Source: Actinomycetales bacterium
GTDB lineage: Bacteria; Actinomycetota; Actinomycetes; Mycobacteriales; Micromonosporaceae
Length of the DNA: 64,000 nucleotides
Reading direction: 5' to 3'
Assembly (NCBI GenBank): GCA_002919305.1
Contig: PKFB01000066.1
Span: 1 to 64,000 of the forward strand
Part shown: positions 8,721 to 16,722 of the stretch, in pieces
Position numbering within the stretch: the first letter of the stretch is position 1
How the letters are laid out: each line of letters starts with the position of its first letter
Translations under genes and position numbers: made by a program
The notes under the pieces: model-generated
The model's database searches: none
Seen by the model: only the letters and a program-made list of their open reading frames with translations
What the model was told of the DNA's origin: nothing

Positions 8721-9583
8721 TGTCTTTTGACGAGATGACTATTGATCGGCTCGCCAAGATCATCTGTGATATTGGCGGCCCGTACGAGCGTAAGGGGTAT
8801 CAGCTGGAGCGGCTGCTCCGCCGCGCGAAATGGCCCGATCCGCCCCAGTACGACGGATCGGCTCGGGTCTCCTGGCTGAGGGATATCCTCACTGAACATC
8901 AGGATGACACCGACGCGCTCCACAGGCTGGTGTGCCGGATCTGCGACCCCCTTGAATACGACGATGGCCTGGATACCGCGAGAGTGATATGTGAGGTGGT
9001 CAACCGAATCCTGGAGCCCGAAGGCCTCGTCGTCACCTACAGCAATGGCCGCCCGATCATCTCCACGCGGGCCGAGCAGGAGCAGGCGGAGGGGAAGAAG
9101 GAGAAGCACCTCGCCTATGGTGTGCCGTCTGATCTGCGGTCACGGCTCAGCGCGCTCATCTCTGACCGCTCGCTGGTGGATCTGCTGGTCAGCCGCGCCG
9201 AGGAGGCCTCCATCTGTCAACGCAACGAAGCGTACACAATGGCGATCATCGCTATCGGCAGCTTTATGGAGGGGCTGCTGTACGGCGTGATCGTCGAGCG
9301 ATACCCTAGGATTCTCAAGGACGGAATGCAGAAATCTAACGGAGCCTCCGTCCAGGCTGATCGCGTTGATCTTTACACTCTCATCGATTACGCGCATAAG
9401 AGGAAGTGGATACAGACCGACGCGAAGGACTTCATGCATAAGGTCCGGGACTACCGGAATTTCGTTCACCCTCGTCATCAGTTGCAGAACGGGTTTATCC
9501 CCGACCGGGATACCGTCGCGCTGTGTTGGGCACCAGTGCACGCGTTGCTTAATGATTTAGAGGCCACCAAGACCGTTCGCTGA
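8720..9583 (+). CDS. HEPN-like protein with AbiJ-type N-terminal region, partner of the helicase-nuclease
   Basis: 287 residues; its ATG shares the A of the upstream TAA stop (TAATG), so translation is coupled. The N-terminal 115 residues (FDEMTIDRLAKIIC, SWLRDILTEH, VCRICDPLEY, VNRILEPEGLVV) look like the N-terminal domains of AbiJ-family abortive-infection proteins. The C-terminal domain is helical and carries VRDYRNFVHPRHQ at 242-254: R246-N247 and H250/H253 fit the Rx4-6H signature of HEPN ribonucleases (R243 to H250, or R246 to H253). HEPN domains in phage defence usually cleave RNA and stop growth. The inference is an effector or regulator working with the preceding protein. No transmembrane segment is seen. 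Confidence 0.7.
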   Translation: MSFDEMTIDRLAKIICDIGGPYERKGYQLERLLRRAKWPDPPQYDGSARVSWLRDILTEHQDDTDALHRLVCRICDPLEYDDGLDTARVICEVVNRILEPEGLVVTYSNGRPIISTRAEQEQAEGKKEKHLAYGVPSDLRSRLSALISDRSLVDLLVSRAEEASICQRNEAYTMAIIAIGSFMEGLLYGVIVERYPRILKDGMQKSNGASVQADRVDLYTLIDYAHKRKWIQTDAKDFMHKVRDYRNFVHPRHQLQNGFIPDRDTVALCWAPVHALLNDLEATKTVR

Positions 9584-9602
9584 TCGGAATTCTGCTGCGC
9601 CG

Positions 9603-9636
9603 AGGGGAAGTGCGGTGTCCTCACCGTGCTTCCCCT
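9603..9636 (+). terminator. Probable terminator after the HEPN gene
   Basis: Arms 9603-9617 and 9622-9636 (AGGGGAAG...GCGGTG against CACCG..GCTTCCCCT) pair with two mismatches around a four-base loop. It lies 20 bases after the stop at 9583 and before the next gene, so the next gene is probably transcribed separately. No strong T-run follows. Confidence 0.55.
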
Positions 9637-9698
9637 ATCGTGTCCCTGGGGGCACCCACGTCAACGACGACCTTCGTCCCACGTAGCAAGGGATGGCT

Positions 9699-11081
9699 AT
9701 GACCTCTGTCACCGCCGTACCTCGGGCTTTCTTCTGTGAGCATTCGGCCTCCGCGAGTCGGGTCCTGGTGCTGCTTGCCCGTGAAGGCCACCACGACAGC
9801 CTGCAGACGGTTCTGACGTGCCACGACGCCGATTTGGCACAGCGGATCGCGGTGGCGCTGGGGCAGGCGGCGGTAGGAGGCCGTGGGCCGGCCGTGGCGG
9901 CGGAGCTGGAGCGCCTCGCCGATCAGGCGCCGGCTGAGGTCGCCTCCGTGGTGCGGAGGGCCACCGATCTGGTCTTCAGCGGACGCTGGCCGGTGGCGGA
10001 GTACGCGCATCGGCGGCTGTCGCCGCAGGAGAGCGGGAATGGCGCTCCCCCTGCGGGCACTGTGGACGCGCTGGCGCGTACCCCAGCCTCGGCGCGGTTA
10101 GCGGATCTGTCCGGCACGGTGGTGCGGATCGTGCAGATGCTCGAGCTGCATGTCCACGACGCGGATCGGCTGCGCGCCGCGGCGGCCGCGGCCGGGTGGC
10201 AGCCTGCCGGTCCCGACCAGTCAGGTGAGGATGTGGTGAGTGCGGCGATGACGCTGGCCGACGCCACGTTCCTGATTCCCGGGGCCGACCTGATCAGCAT
10301 GGAGTCCTCGGGGGAGGTGCTGCGGACCGCGGCCGGTGACGAGCTCGCCGACTGGAGTGTGGAGCCGGTGCTGGTGGAGTTCGGGGGATGGCGCGTCGGT
10401 GACGTCGACCTCGCCGAGGTGGACCAGCTCCCGGGATTCGACTATGCACCGGGCGCCTCCTCAGCTGCGGGGGCGGTTGCGGATCCGGTGACGCCGGATT
10501 TCGCGACGCTGTTTTCTCCGAACCGGCACGGTGGTCAGGCGTGGCTGACCCCGCGTACCGCGGACGCGCTCCATACCGCCCTCAGTGTGCTCGCGGATGA
10601 GGCGTACCAGGATGTCGAGGAGAACGGGGACCAGCCGGTGGCGGGCAGCAACGACCCGGCCTGGACGGTGTTTACTCGGCTCCCCCGGATCAGTTGGCAT
10701 CGTGACGCGGCGTGGCGGTACCGCATGGCGCGGGCCGCCGAGGACCTGCGGCGGGATCTTGAAGCGGGGCGGTTGCCGATTCCCCGGTGCACCGCCGAGG
10801 AGTTAATGCTGCATCTGGCCATCGAGGACGCCGAGAGCATGACGCAGGATGGCCTGCTGGGTCGTCATCACGAACGGCTGCCCCGCCATGACGACGATTA
10901 CGACTGGGAGTTGTGCGTGGAGCTGCTGTTCCAAGACCACGATGTTCGCTTGTTGTACGCGGACTGGGCGGACGGTATCGAGGACCCGGAGACGGAGCTG
11001 AATCAGGCTTTCGGAATCGGGGATCTGCGGCCCGATAACTGGTTCACGCCGTTTGACAACGTGGAGCCGCGCGACCACTAA
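9699..11081 (+). CDS. Uncharacterised 460-residue protein next to the defence pair
   Basis: Not recognised. The start is set at ATG 9699 because AAGGG at 9688-9692 is six bases upstream; ATG 9693 is too close. The protein has an Ala-rich helical N-terminal half (about residues 1-200; DLAQRIAVALGQAAVGG, SVVRRATDLVFSG), a middle region with PNRHGGQAWLTPRTADALHTAL, and a very acidic, Trp-rich C-terminus (DDDYDWELCVELLFQDHDV, LYADWADGIEDPE, FGIGDLRPDNWFTPFD). The C-terminal part looks like a conserved actinobacterial domain of unknown function. No signal peptide, membrane segment or nucleotide-binding motif is visible. It follows the HEPN gene by 115 bases across a likely terminator, so a shared role in defence is only suggested by position. 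Confidence 0.65.
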   Translation: MTSVTAVPRAFFCEHSASASRVLVLLAREGHHDSLQTVLTCHDADLAQRIAVALGQAAVGGRGPAVAAELERLADQAPAEVASVVRRATDLVFSGRWPVAEYAHRRLSPQESGNGAPPAGTVDALARTPASARLADLSGTVVRIVQMLELHVHDADRLRAAAAAAGWQPAGPDQSGEDVVSAAMTLADATFLIPGADLISMESSGEVLRTAAGDELADWSVEPVLVEFGGWRVGDVDLAEVDQLPGFDYAPGASSAAGAVADPVTPDFATLFSPNRHGGQAWLTPRTADALHTALSVLADEAYQDVEENGDQPVAGSNDPAWTVFTRLPRISWHRDAAWRYRMARAAEDLRRDLEAGRLPIPRCTAEELMLHLAIEDAESMTQDGLLGRHHERLPRHDDDYDWELCVELLFQDHDVRLLYADWADGIEDPETELNQAFGIGDLRPDNWFTPFDNVEPRDH

Positions 11082-11436
11082 AACCGGCAAGGCGGGCTCT
11101 AAGACGGGCAGGCCCCTCCGGACCTGCGGACCTGGGAGCGAGCCGCGGTGCCGCGGACCGGGTGGGCCTCCATGGGACTTCAGCTCGACTCTTGGGCAGC
11201 ACCCTGTGGGTCTTCCGGGTCCTCTGCTTGCTCCTGGACGGTACCCCGTGGCCCCTCCCCCTCTCCCGGCGGTACCCCCTGCGGACAACGGCTCGTCCCC
11301 GCCGGGTCGCTTGCGCGTGACGCGGTTACGCGCGCACTACGCGGTACGTGGCGCAGGGCGCCTCACGATAGTGGGGCCCTTGAAGTGCTCAGGTGGCGAC
11401 GCAAGTGAGGTTGAGTGCGGTGAGGGGTACGCCGTA

Positions 11437-11478
11437 GTGGTGGCGCCGAGCTTCCCGGCCCTGTGGGAAGGCCACCAC
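11437..11478. ncRNA. Two-level hairpin, possible terminator or structured RNA
   Basis: GTGGTGGC (11437-11444) pairs with GCCACCAC (11471-11478), and CTTCCC (11451-11456) pairs with GGGAAG (11465-11470), leaving a one-sided six-base bulge and an eight-base loop. The 14 pairs are all exact. It is 356 bases after the preceding stop and about 200 bases before the permease, so it could be a terminator or a leader element. Confidence 0.35.
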
Positions 11479-11614
11479 AACGGCGTGTCCCATCCTGTTC
11501 CTCACCACGACACCCATGTAGCTGTCCCGGCGTGCGTATTTAAGGAAACCGTCTTCAGGTGACAACGAACAGTGCCGAAAGTCCCGGCGAATGACAGATC
11601 ATGAAAAATCTTTA

Positions 11615-11629
11615 ATCCGATTTTCGGAT
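11615..11629. promoter_or_regulatory. Palindromic putative operator before the APC permease gene
   Basis: ATCCGA and TCGGAT are exact complements around TTT. The site lies in AT-rich promoter-like DNA 48 bases upstream of ATG 11677. No regulator can be assigned. Confidence 0.35.
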
Positions 11630-11676
11630 CAGTGTCGCTCTCGGCCCCAAAACCGCTCGTATGCCAAGGTAGGCGC

Positions 11677-13074
11677 ATGAGCTCTACGGAACCGGCAGGA
11701 TCGGGACCGAACGCCGTCATCCCGGACGCTACTGACACCGAACACAGTGCGCTGCGTCGGGTCATCGGGGGGCGTCTGTTGCTGTTCTTCGTGGTCGGCG
11801 ACGTCCTCGGAACCGGCATCTACGCCTTGACCGGGCGGGTCGGTGCCGAAGTAGGGGGCGCGATGTGGACCGCGTTCCTGCTGGCGTTCCTGGTGGCGGT
11901 CCTGACCGCGATGTCCTATCTGGAGCTGGTCGGTAAGTATCCCCGGGCGGCCGGTGCCGCGCTGTACATCAACCGGGCCTTCGGGATTGAGTTTCTGACC
12001 TTCCTGGTGGCGTTCGCGGTGATGGCTTCCGGCCTGACCTCGGCCAGTGCCGCGGCCCGGGCGTTCGGCGGTGACTACCTGCGGGAGTTCGTCACGGTGC
12101 CGAGCGTGGCGGCGGCGCTGTTGTTCATCATCACCGTCGGGGTGGTCAACTACCAGGGTGTAGCGCACTCGGTGAAGGCCAACGTGGTGTTGACCTGCGT
12201 CGAATTGTCCGGGCTGCTGATCGTGTTGGGGATCGGTGCTTGGGCTGTCCTCCACGGTGAGGGTGAGCCGTCCCGCCTGCTGGAGTTCCGTGAGGGCGAC
12301 GCGATCCCGGTGTTGATCACCAGTGGTGCGGCGTTGGCGTTCTTTGCGTTTGTGGGATTTGAAGACTCGGTCAACATGGCTGAGGAGGTGCGGCATCCCC
12401 ACCGGGTTTTCCCTCGGGCCTTGTTGACTGGTCTGACCATCGCCGGCACGTTGTATGTGCTGGTGGCGTTGACGGCGTCCCTGCTGGTGCCGGTTGATGT
12501 GCTGGGTGCCTCCACCGGTCCGCTGCTGGAGGTGGTGGAGGCGGGCGCTCCGGGGTTCCCGCCGTGGGTGTTCTCGTTTATCGCGTTGTTCGCGGTCGCC
12601 AACTCGGCGTTGATCAACATGTTGATGGCCAGCCGGCTGGTCTATGGCATGGCGAACGAGCGGATTGTGCCCCGGGTGTTCGCGCGGGTGCAGCCGTTTC
12701 GGCGTACGCCCTGGGTGGCAATCCTGTTCACCACGCTGTTGGCGATGGTGCTGATCATCACCGGGGAGGTTGGGGATCTGGGAGGCACCACGGCGCTGTT
12801 GCTGCTGTGTGTGTTCACGGTGGTGAATCTCGCGGTGCTGGTACTGCGGCGTGAGAAAGTGGCGCACGAGCACTTCCGGACCCCTACGCTGTTCCCGATT
12901 CTGGGGATCATCACCTGCGGGTACCTAGCCAGTCCGTTGTCGGGTCGGGATCCACAGCAGTACCGGACGGCGGGGGCGCTGCTTGTTGTCGGGTTGGTGC
13001 TGTACGGCCTCAACAAACTGGTGCTTCGGTACTCATCGGGTGCTGGCTCATCGGGTGCCAACCGCGTGTCATGA
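11677..13074 (+). CDS. APC-superfamily amino acid permease
   Basis: 465 residues from ATG 11677 with AAGGTAGG just upstream; an in-frame GTG at 11632 is less likely because it precedes that site. After a 25-residue polar N-terminus come about twelve hydrophobic segments: VVGDVLGTGIYALTG in TM1 (the unwound substrate-binding helix of the family), ELVGKYPRAAGAALYINRAFG, and FFAFVGFEDSVNMAEEVRHP in TM6, which are the conserved APC elements. It should carry an amino acid or related cation across the cytoplasmic membrane by proton symport or exchange. The C-terminal tail is short and rich in Ser/Gly. It stands alone, with the next gene converging, so neighbours say nothing about the substrate. Confidence 0.88.
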   Translation: MSSTEPAGSGPNAVIPDATDTEHSALRRVIGGRLLLFFVVGDVLGTGIYALTGRVGAEVGGAMWTAFLLAFLVAVLTAMSYLELVGKYPRAAGAALYINRAFGIEFLTFLVAFAVMASGLTSASAAARAFGGDYLREFVTVPSVAAALLFIITVGVVNYQGVAHSVKANVVLTCVELSGLLIVLGIGAWAVLHGEGEPSRLLEFREGDAIPVLITSGAALAFFAFVGFEDSVNMAEEVRHPHRVFPRALLTGLTIAGTLYVLVALTASLLVPVDVLGASTGPLLEVVEAGAPGFPPWVFSFIALFAVANSALINMLMASRLVYGMANERIVPRVFARVQPFRRTPWVAILFTTLLAMVLIITGEVGDLGGTTALLLLCVFTVVNLAVLVLRREKVAHEHFRTPTLFPILGIITCGYLASPLSGRDPQQYRTAGALLVVGLVLYGLNKLVLRYSSGAGSSGANRVS

Positions 13075-13118
13075 CCCGTGGCGCCCTCACCGCCGGCTCG
13101 TCGGGAAGCATCGGGGTG

Positions 13119-13835
13119 TCACAACTCGGCGGGCAGCACCGGGGAAAGCAGCCAGAGGGCGCCCACCGCCAAGCAGAGCAGCGTCACCAGCAGGAAGATC
13201 CCGACCCAGACGATCCCGGCCAGCGGGGTGATCCGTGCGAGTTGGTCGGCGTCGGAGTCCCGGGCGGCGCCCCGCCGCCGTTTGCGTTGCAGCTCCACCA
13301 CCGGCCGGGGTCCGGCGAGCAGCAGGAACCAGGTGAGGGTGTACGCGAAGGCGGCCTGCGCCTCGACCGGGGCGTACCAGGAGATCGCCAGCAGAACCCC
13401 GCCGGTCACCAGCACCGTCAGCGCCCCGTAGACGTTCCGGATGAAGATCAGCATCGCCGCCAGGAGCGCCACCCCCAGCCACAGCATCACGGTGATGCGG
13501 CCGGTGACCAGCAGGGCCGCGGCGCCCAACCCCAGCAGGGACGGCGTGACGTAGCCGGCCGCCCCGGTGAGCACCATGCCAAGGCCACGCGGGCGCCCCG
13601 CCGACAGAGTGAGCCCGGAGGTGTCCGAGTGCAGCCGGATTCCTCGTAGGCGACGCCCGGTGAGCAGCGCCATCAGGGCGTGCCCGCCTTCATGCGCGAT
13701 CGTCACCACGTGACGCGCGATCAGCCAGCTGCCGCGGGGCAGGATCACGGCCAGAGCAAGCAGCCCAGTGACCACCACAAGGGGTGCGGACGGTTCCGGT
13801 TGGGCCTGGGTGAACCGGTCCCACAACTGGTCCAT
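13119..13835 (-). CDS. M50-like site-2-type membrane metalloprotease
   Basis: 238 residues. The start is ATG 13835, preceded by GAGGAGGGGA; a longer reading from 13871 has no ribosome site. HEGGH at residues 48-52 is the zinc-binding HExxH motif of M50 peptidases and sits at the end of a hydrophobic helix (LIARHVVTIAHEGGHALMALLTG). Further membrane segments follow (GMVLTGAAGYVTPSLLGLG, VMLWLGVALLAAMLIFI, ALTVLVTGGVLLAISW, and two near the C-terminus). This is the short M50B-like actinobacterial form without a PDZ domain. Its substrate is unknown. It converges with the permease gene and diverges from the iron-uptake genes. Confidence 0.8.
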   Translation of the reverse strand: MDQLWDRFTQAQPEPSAPLVVVTGLLALAVILPRGSWLIARHVVTIAHEGGHALMALLTGRRLRGIRLHSDTSGLTLSAGRPRGLGMVLTGAAGYVTPSLLGLGAAALLVTGRITVMLWLGVALLAAMLIFIRNVYGALTVLVTGGVLLAISWYAPVEAQAAFAYTLTWFLLLAGPRPVVELQRKRRRGAARDSDADQLARITPLAGIVWVGIFLLVTLLCLAVGALWLLSPVLPAEL

Positions 13836-14116
13836 GTCCCCTCCTCGGTATGTCCTGCTCCGCTGGTTCACGTCGGGGTCTGCGGTGGTGACCCGGTGTC
13901 ACCGTAACCGTCGGATGGACAAAGGCGACCACGGGGCGTACCTGGCGGGTGTCGTAGGGACATGGAGGGGGGCATAAGGGTGGGTGGCTCGGTCTGCCGG
14001 AGTCGGCTCCACGGCGCACCGCGCCGCGTGTCGCTGTGCCCAGCCTGGATTGCCAGGTCACCCGGTGGGCCATCGGTTTGACGTGTCACGTTGCCCCGCC
14101 GCTATAGTGCCCGAAG
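13836..14116. other. Divergent intergenic region upstream of the iron-uptake genes
   Basis: GC-rich DNA between the peptidase gene and the iron box. No gene is supported. It must contain the promoter of the iron importer, whose iron box is at 14117-14135. Confidence 0.4.
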
Positions 14117-14135
14117 TTAGGTAAGGCTTTCTTCA
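14117..14135 (+). promoter_or_regulatory. Iron box (IdeR/DtxR-type operator)
   Basis: TTAGGTAAGGCTTTCTTCA agrees at 14 of 19 positions with the classical consensus TTAGGTTAGGCTAACCTAA. It lies just upstream of the iron-siderophore permease genes, and a near-identical core (TTAGGTAAGGCTT) occurs again at 17627. Iron-loaded IdeR/DmdR would repress transcription here. Confidence 0.8.
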
Positions 14136-14144
14136 GGAGCAGGA

Positions 14145-14363
14145 ATGCGCCCTGCCAGCGGCGGGCATCCCACGCCCTTCTTATCCGGCCCTCCCCTTCA
14201 CGCCGGCTTCACTCCGCGTACCGGCGCGGCCCGGGCCGTCGCGCCCGTCGAGGCCGGTGCCGAGGCTGGTGTCGAGGCCGTCGTGTCCTGTGGGCTTGTC
14301 GGCGCCGGGTTCCCCAGGCTCCTCGCGTCCTTTTCAGGTACCGGCCATGACCGCGCTTGTTGA
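14145..14363 (+). CDS. Possible 72-residue leader reading frame overlapping the first permease gene
   Basis: ATG 14145 has AGGAGCAGGA directly upstream, better than any ribosome site at the permease start. The frame ends with TGA 14361-14363, 14 bases inside the permease gene, so it could couple translation. The peptide is Ala/Gly/Pro-rich with no domain and contains the string HAGFT, which recurs in the small frame before the ATPase gene. It may only be a leader, or may not be translated. Confidence 0.3.
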   Translation: MRPASGGHPTPFLSGPPLHAGFTPRTGAARAVAPVEAGAEAGVEAVVSCGLVGAGFPRLLASFSGTGHDRAC

Positions 14364-15408
14364 GTCAGCGACGGCGACGCCGCATGGCCGCCCCCGCATG
14401 CAGCCTCCCCGTCGGGGAGGTGCGGCCCGGCGTTGGGGCGGGCTGGCGCTGGCCGTGGTGGCGCTGGTGGTTTTGGCGGTGCTGAGCGTGGCGCTGGGCG
14501 CCCGGATGGTTCCACTGGGGACAGTCCTGGACGCGTTCACCGATTTCGACGGCTCCACAGATCACGTCGTAATCCGTCAGATGCGGGTGCCGCGCACCGT
14601 GTTAGGCATCGTGGTGGGGGCCGCGCTGGGGTTGGCCGGGGCGTTGACTCAAGCGTTGACCCGCAACCCGCTGGGGGATCCGGGCATTCTCGGCCTCAAC
14701 GCGGGCGCCGCCGCGTGTGTGGTCACCGGGATCACCCTGCTGGGGATCGCCACGCCGAGTGGTTACGTGTGGTTGGCGATCGCCGGCGCGTTCCTGGCGG
14801 CGTTGCTGGTGTACGGGGTGGGTGCTGGTCGCCGCGCCACGGATCCGATCCGCCTCGCGCTGGCGGGGACCGCGATCGCCGCGATTTTCACCGCGTACAC
14901 CACGGTCATGGTGTTGCGGTTCCCGGATGCGTTCGACGATTACCGGTTCTGGGCGGTGGGGTCCCTGGTCAACCGGGGCGAGGACGTGATCGGGACTCTG
15001 GCCCCGTTCTTCGTCGTCGGGATCGGGCTGGGACTGCTGCTGGGGCGTCCGCTCAACGCGTTGGCGCTCGGGGACGAGACCGGTCAGGCGCTGGGGAGTC
15101 ACCCGGGCCGGACCCGCCTGTTGACCGGGGTGACGGTGACCGTGCTGTGTGGCGCCGCGACCGCGGCGGCCGGGCCGATCGGTTTCGTCGGGTTGGCGGT
15201 GCCGCACTTCGCCCGCGCCGTGGTGGGGGTCGACCAGCGCTGGGTACTGGCCTACTCGGTGCTGTTGGGGCCGGTGATGGTGCTGGCCGCCGACATTGTG
15301 GGGCGGCTGCTGGGCCCGGCGGAGATTCAGGCGGGCATCGTCACGGCGTTCCTGGGCGCACCGGTTCTGATCATGGTGGCGCGTCGACGGCGGGTGAGCA
15401 GATGGTGA
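14347..15408 (+). CDS. FecCD-family iron-siderophore ABC permease, first subunit
   Basis: 353 residues from ATG 14347. The FecCD family signature is clear: RQMRVPRTVLGIVVGAALGLAGALTQALTRNPLGDPGILGLNAGAA, then the coupling helix region LGDETGQALGSHPGR and GPIGFVGLAVPHFAR. About nine to ten hydrophobic segments are present. Together with the next gene it would form the membrane channel that moves ferric siderophore into the cytoplasm. It overlaps the second permease gene by seven bases (ATGGTGA), so the two are translated together. An iron box lies 230 bases upstream. Which siderophore is carried cannot be told. Confidence 0.92.
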   Translation: MTALVESATATPHGRPRMQPPRRGGAARRWGGLALAVVALVVLAVLSVALGARMVPLGTVLDAFTDFDGSTDHVVIRQMRVPRTVLGIVVGAALGLAGALTQALTRNPLGDPGILGLNAGAAACVVTGITLLGIATPSGYVWLAIAGAFLAALLVYGVGAGRRATDPIRLALAGTAIAAIFTAYTTVMVLRFPDAFDDYRFWAVGSLVNRGEDVIGTLAPFFVVGIGLGLLLGRPLNALALGDETGQALGSHPGRTRLLTGVTVTVLCGAATAAAGPIGFVGLAVPHFARAVVGVDQRWVLAYSVLLGPVMVLAADIVGRLLGPAEIQAGIVTAFLGAPVLIMVARRRRVSRW

Positions 15409-16565
15409 ACGGTGAGCTCCAGACGCAGGGTGAGGCGGGGCGGTCGGCGACCGCGGTGGCGGATCCCGCCGACGCCGCAGTGGGCAAGTCCGGCGCCGCG
15501 GCGGGCGCGGCGGGTGGCGTGGTACGCCCCACCGGCTGGGCGGTACGCGTCGCGGGCGGCCGGTTCAGCGTGCGGGTGTCTCCCCGCTCCTGTCTGGTCG
15601 TCGGCTGCCTGCTGCTGGTGACCGCAGCGGTCGTGGTGCTGTCCTTGACGGCCGGGCAGGTGGCGTTGTCGCCTCAGGAGGCCGTGCAGGCCCTGCTCGG
15701 GGTCGGCGATCCCAGGTCTGAGTTGATCGTGCGGCGGCTGCGGCTGCCCCGCATCCTGACTGGTCTGCTGGCGGGGGCGGCGCTGGGCGCGGCGGGCGCC
15801 ATCTTCCAGAGTCTGACCCGCAACCCCCTGGGTAGCCCGGACATGCTGGGCTTCACCACGGCCGCGGCCACCGGTGCCCTGCTGCAGATCATCGTGTTCC
15901 GCGGCGGGGTCGCCGCGACCGCTCTCAGCGCCGCCGGCGCCGGGATGGTGGCCGCCGTGGTGATGTACCTGTTGGCGTTCCGTCGCGGGGTGCAGGGCTC
16001 CCGCCTGGTGCTGATTGGGGTGGGCCTGGCGGCCCTGCTCACCTCGGTGAACAGTTACCTGATCGTCCGCGCCAACATCATCGACGCGATGTCGGCGCAG
16101 GCGTGGCTGACCGGCAGCCTCACCGGCCGGGACTGGTCACATGTGAGCGCGGCGGCTCCGGCGATGGCGGTTCTGCTGCCGATCGCCCTGGTGTTGGGGC
16201 GGCGGCTGGGGATGTTGGAGCTGGGGGATGAGACCGCCACCGCGTTGGGGATCGCGGTGGAGCGGACCCGGCTGGCGTTGGTGGCGGTGGCGGTGGCGTT
16301 GACGGCGGTGGCCACCGCGATCAGTGGACCGGTGGCGTTTGTGGCGTTGGCGGCTCCGGCGGTGGCACGTCGCCTGACCCGCTCCTCCGCGCCTGGGATC
16401 GCCGCGGCGGCGGTGACTGGCGCGTTGCTGCTGACCGTCAGTGACTACCTGGCTCAGCGGGTGTGGGAGGACACCCCGTTGCCGGTGGGGGTGGTCACGA
16501 GCGCGGTGGGGGGCCTGTATCTGGCGTGGCTGTTGGGGCGGCGTTGGCGTACCGGGGCTTTCTGA
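15402..16565 (+). CDS. FecCD-family iron-siderophore ABC permease, second subunit
   Basis: 387 residues from ATG 15402, which overlaps the end of the first permease gene; the same frame is open upstream but that part is shadow. A 60-residue Ala-rich cytoplasmic extension precedes the first membrane segment (LVVGCLLLVTAAVVVLSLTAGQVAL). Family motifs: RRLRLPRILTGLLAGAALGAAG, FQSLTRNPLGSPDMLGFTTAAATGALL, LGDETATALGIAVERTRL and ISGPVAFVALAAPAVARRL. It should pair with the first subunit as a heterodimer. The extension is longer than usual and could be shorter if a later start is used, but no better ribosome site was seen. Confidence 0.9.
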   Translation: MVNGELQTQGEAGRSATAVADPADAAVGKSGAAAGAAGGVVRPTGWAVRVAGGRFSVRVSPRSCLVVGCLLLVTAAVVVLSLTAGQVALSPQEAVQALLGVGDPRSELIVRRLRLPRILTGLLAGAALGAAGAIFQSLTRNPLGSPDMLGFTTAAATGALLQIIVFRGGVAATALSAAGAGMVAAVVMYLLAFRRGVQGSRLVLIGVGLAALLTSVNSYLIVRANIIDAMSAQAWLTGSLTGRDWSHVSAAAPAMAVLLPIALVLGRRLGMLELGDETATALGIAVERTRLALVAVAVALTAVATAISGPVAFVALAAPAVARRLTRSSAPGIAAAAVTGALLLTVSDYLAQRVWEDTPLPVGVVTSAVGGLYLAWLLGRRWRTGAF

Positions 16566-16575
16566 GAGGGCCGCG

Positions 16576-16722
16576 ATGGCGACGCCGTATCCGCTGTATC
16601 CGCCGCATCCACACGCAGGGTTCACCGCTGGGTTCGCCGTAGGGTGCCGGGCTTGCCCTTCGGCTGCCCACCCGCCTGTCCGCAGCCCGGCCATCGACAT
16701 CAATGGAGGGGTACGCCGATGA
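16576..16722 (+). CDS. Possible 48-residue frame coupled to the ABC ATPase gene
   Basis: ATG 16576 follows GAGAGGG by a short spacer, and the TGA at 16720-16722 overlaps the ATPase start (ATGA). The peptide begins MATPYPLYPPHPHAGFT and is rich in Pro, His and Ala, with two Cys (VGCRACPS). The ATG-stop overlap hints at real coupling, but composition alone does not prove translation. Confidence 0.3.
   Translation: MATPYPLYPPHPHAGFTAGFAVGCRACPSAAHPPVRSPAIDINGGVRR

Larger units (their letters stand above)
11082..11676. other. Long gap containing a bulged hairpin and a palindrome
   Basis: No convincing gene. A strong structured element lies at 11437-11478: outer arms GTGGTGGC/GCCACCAC, inner arms CTTCCC 11451-11456 and GGGAAG 11465-11470. 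A palindrome ATCCGA-TTT-TCGGAT is at 11615-11629, about 48 bases before the permease start, and may be its operator. The rest, GC-rich to 11500 and then AT-richer, shows nothing recognised. Confidence 0.4.

Noticed and set aside
11629-12873. 414-codon minus frame opposite the APC permease
   Set aside because: Its composition is His/Arg/Gln-rich, typical of an antisense shadow; the permease helices are clear on the plus strand.
13071-13649. 192-codon plus frame opposite the M50 peptidase
   Set aside because: Gln/Arg/Gly/His-rich shadow; the HEGGH protease on the minus strand has a ribosome site and membrane helices.
14433-15401. Upstream extension of the second iron permease as a 710-residue protein
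   Set aside because: The first 323 codons lie out of frame over the first permease gene and are Gly/Arg-rich; the true start is ATG 15402.
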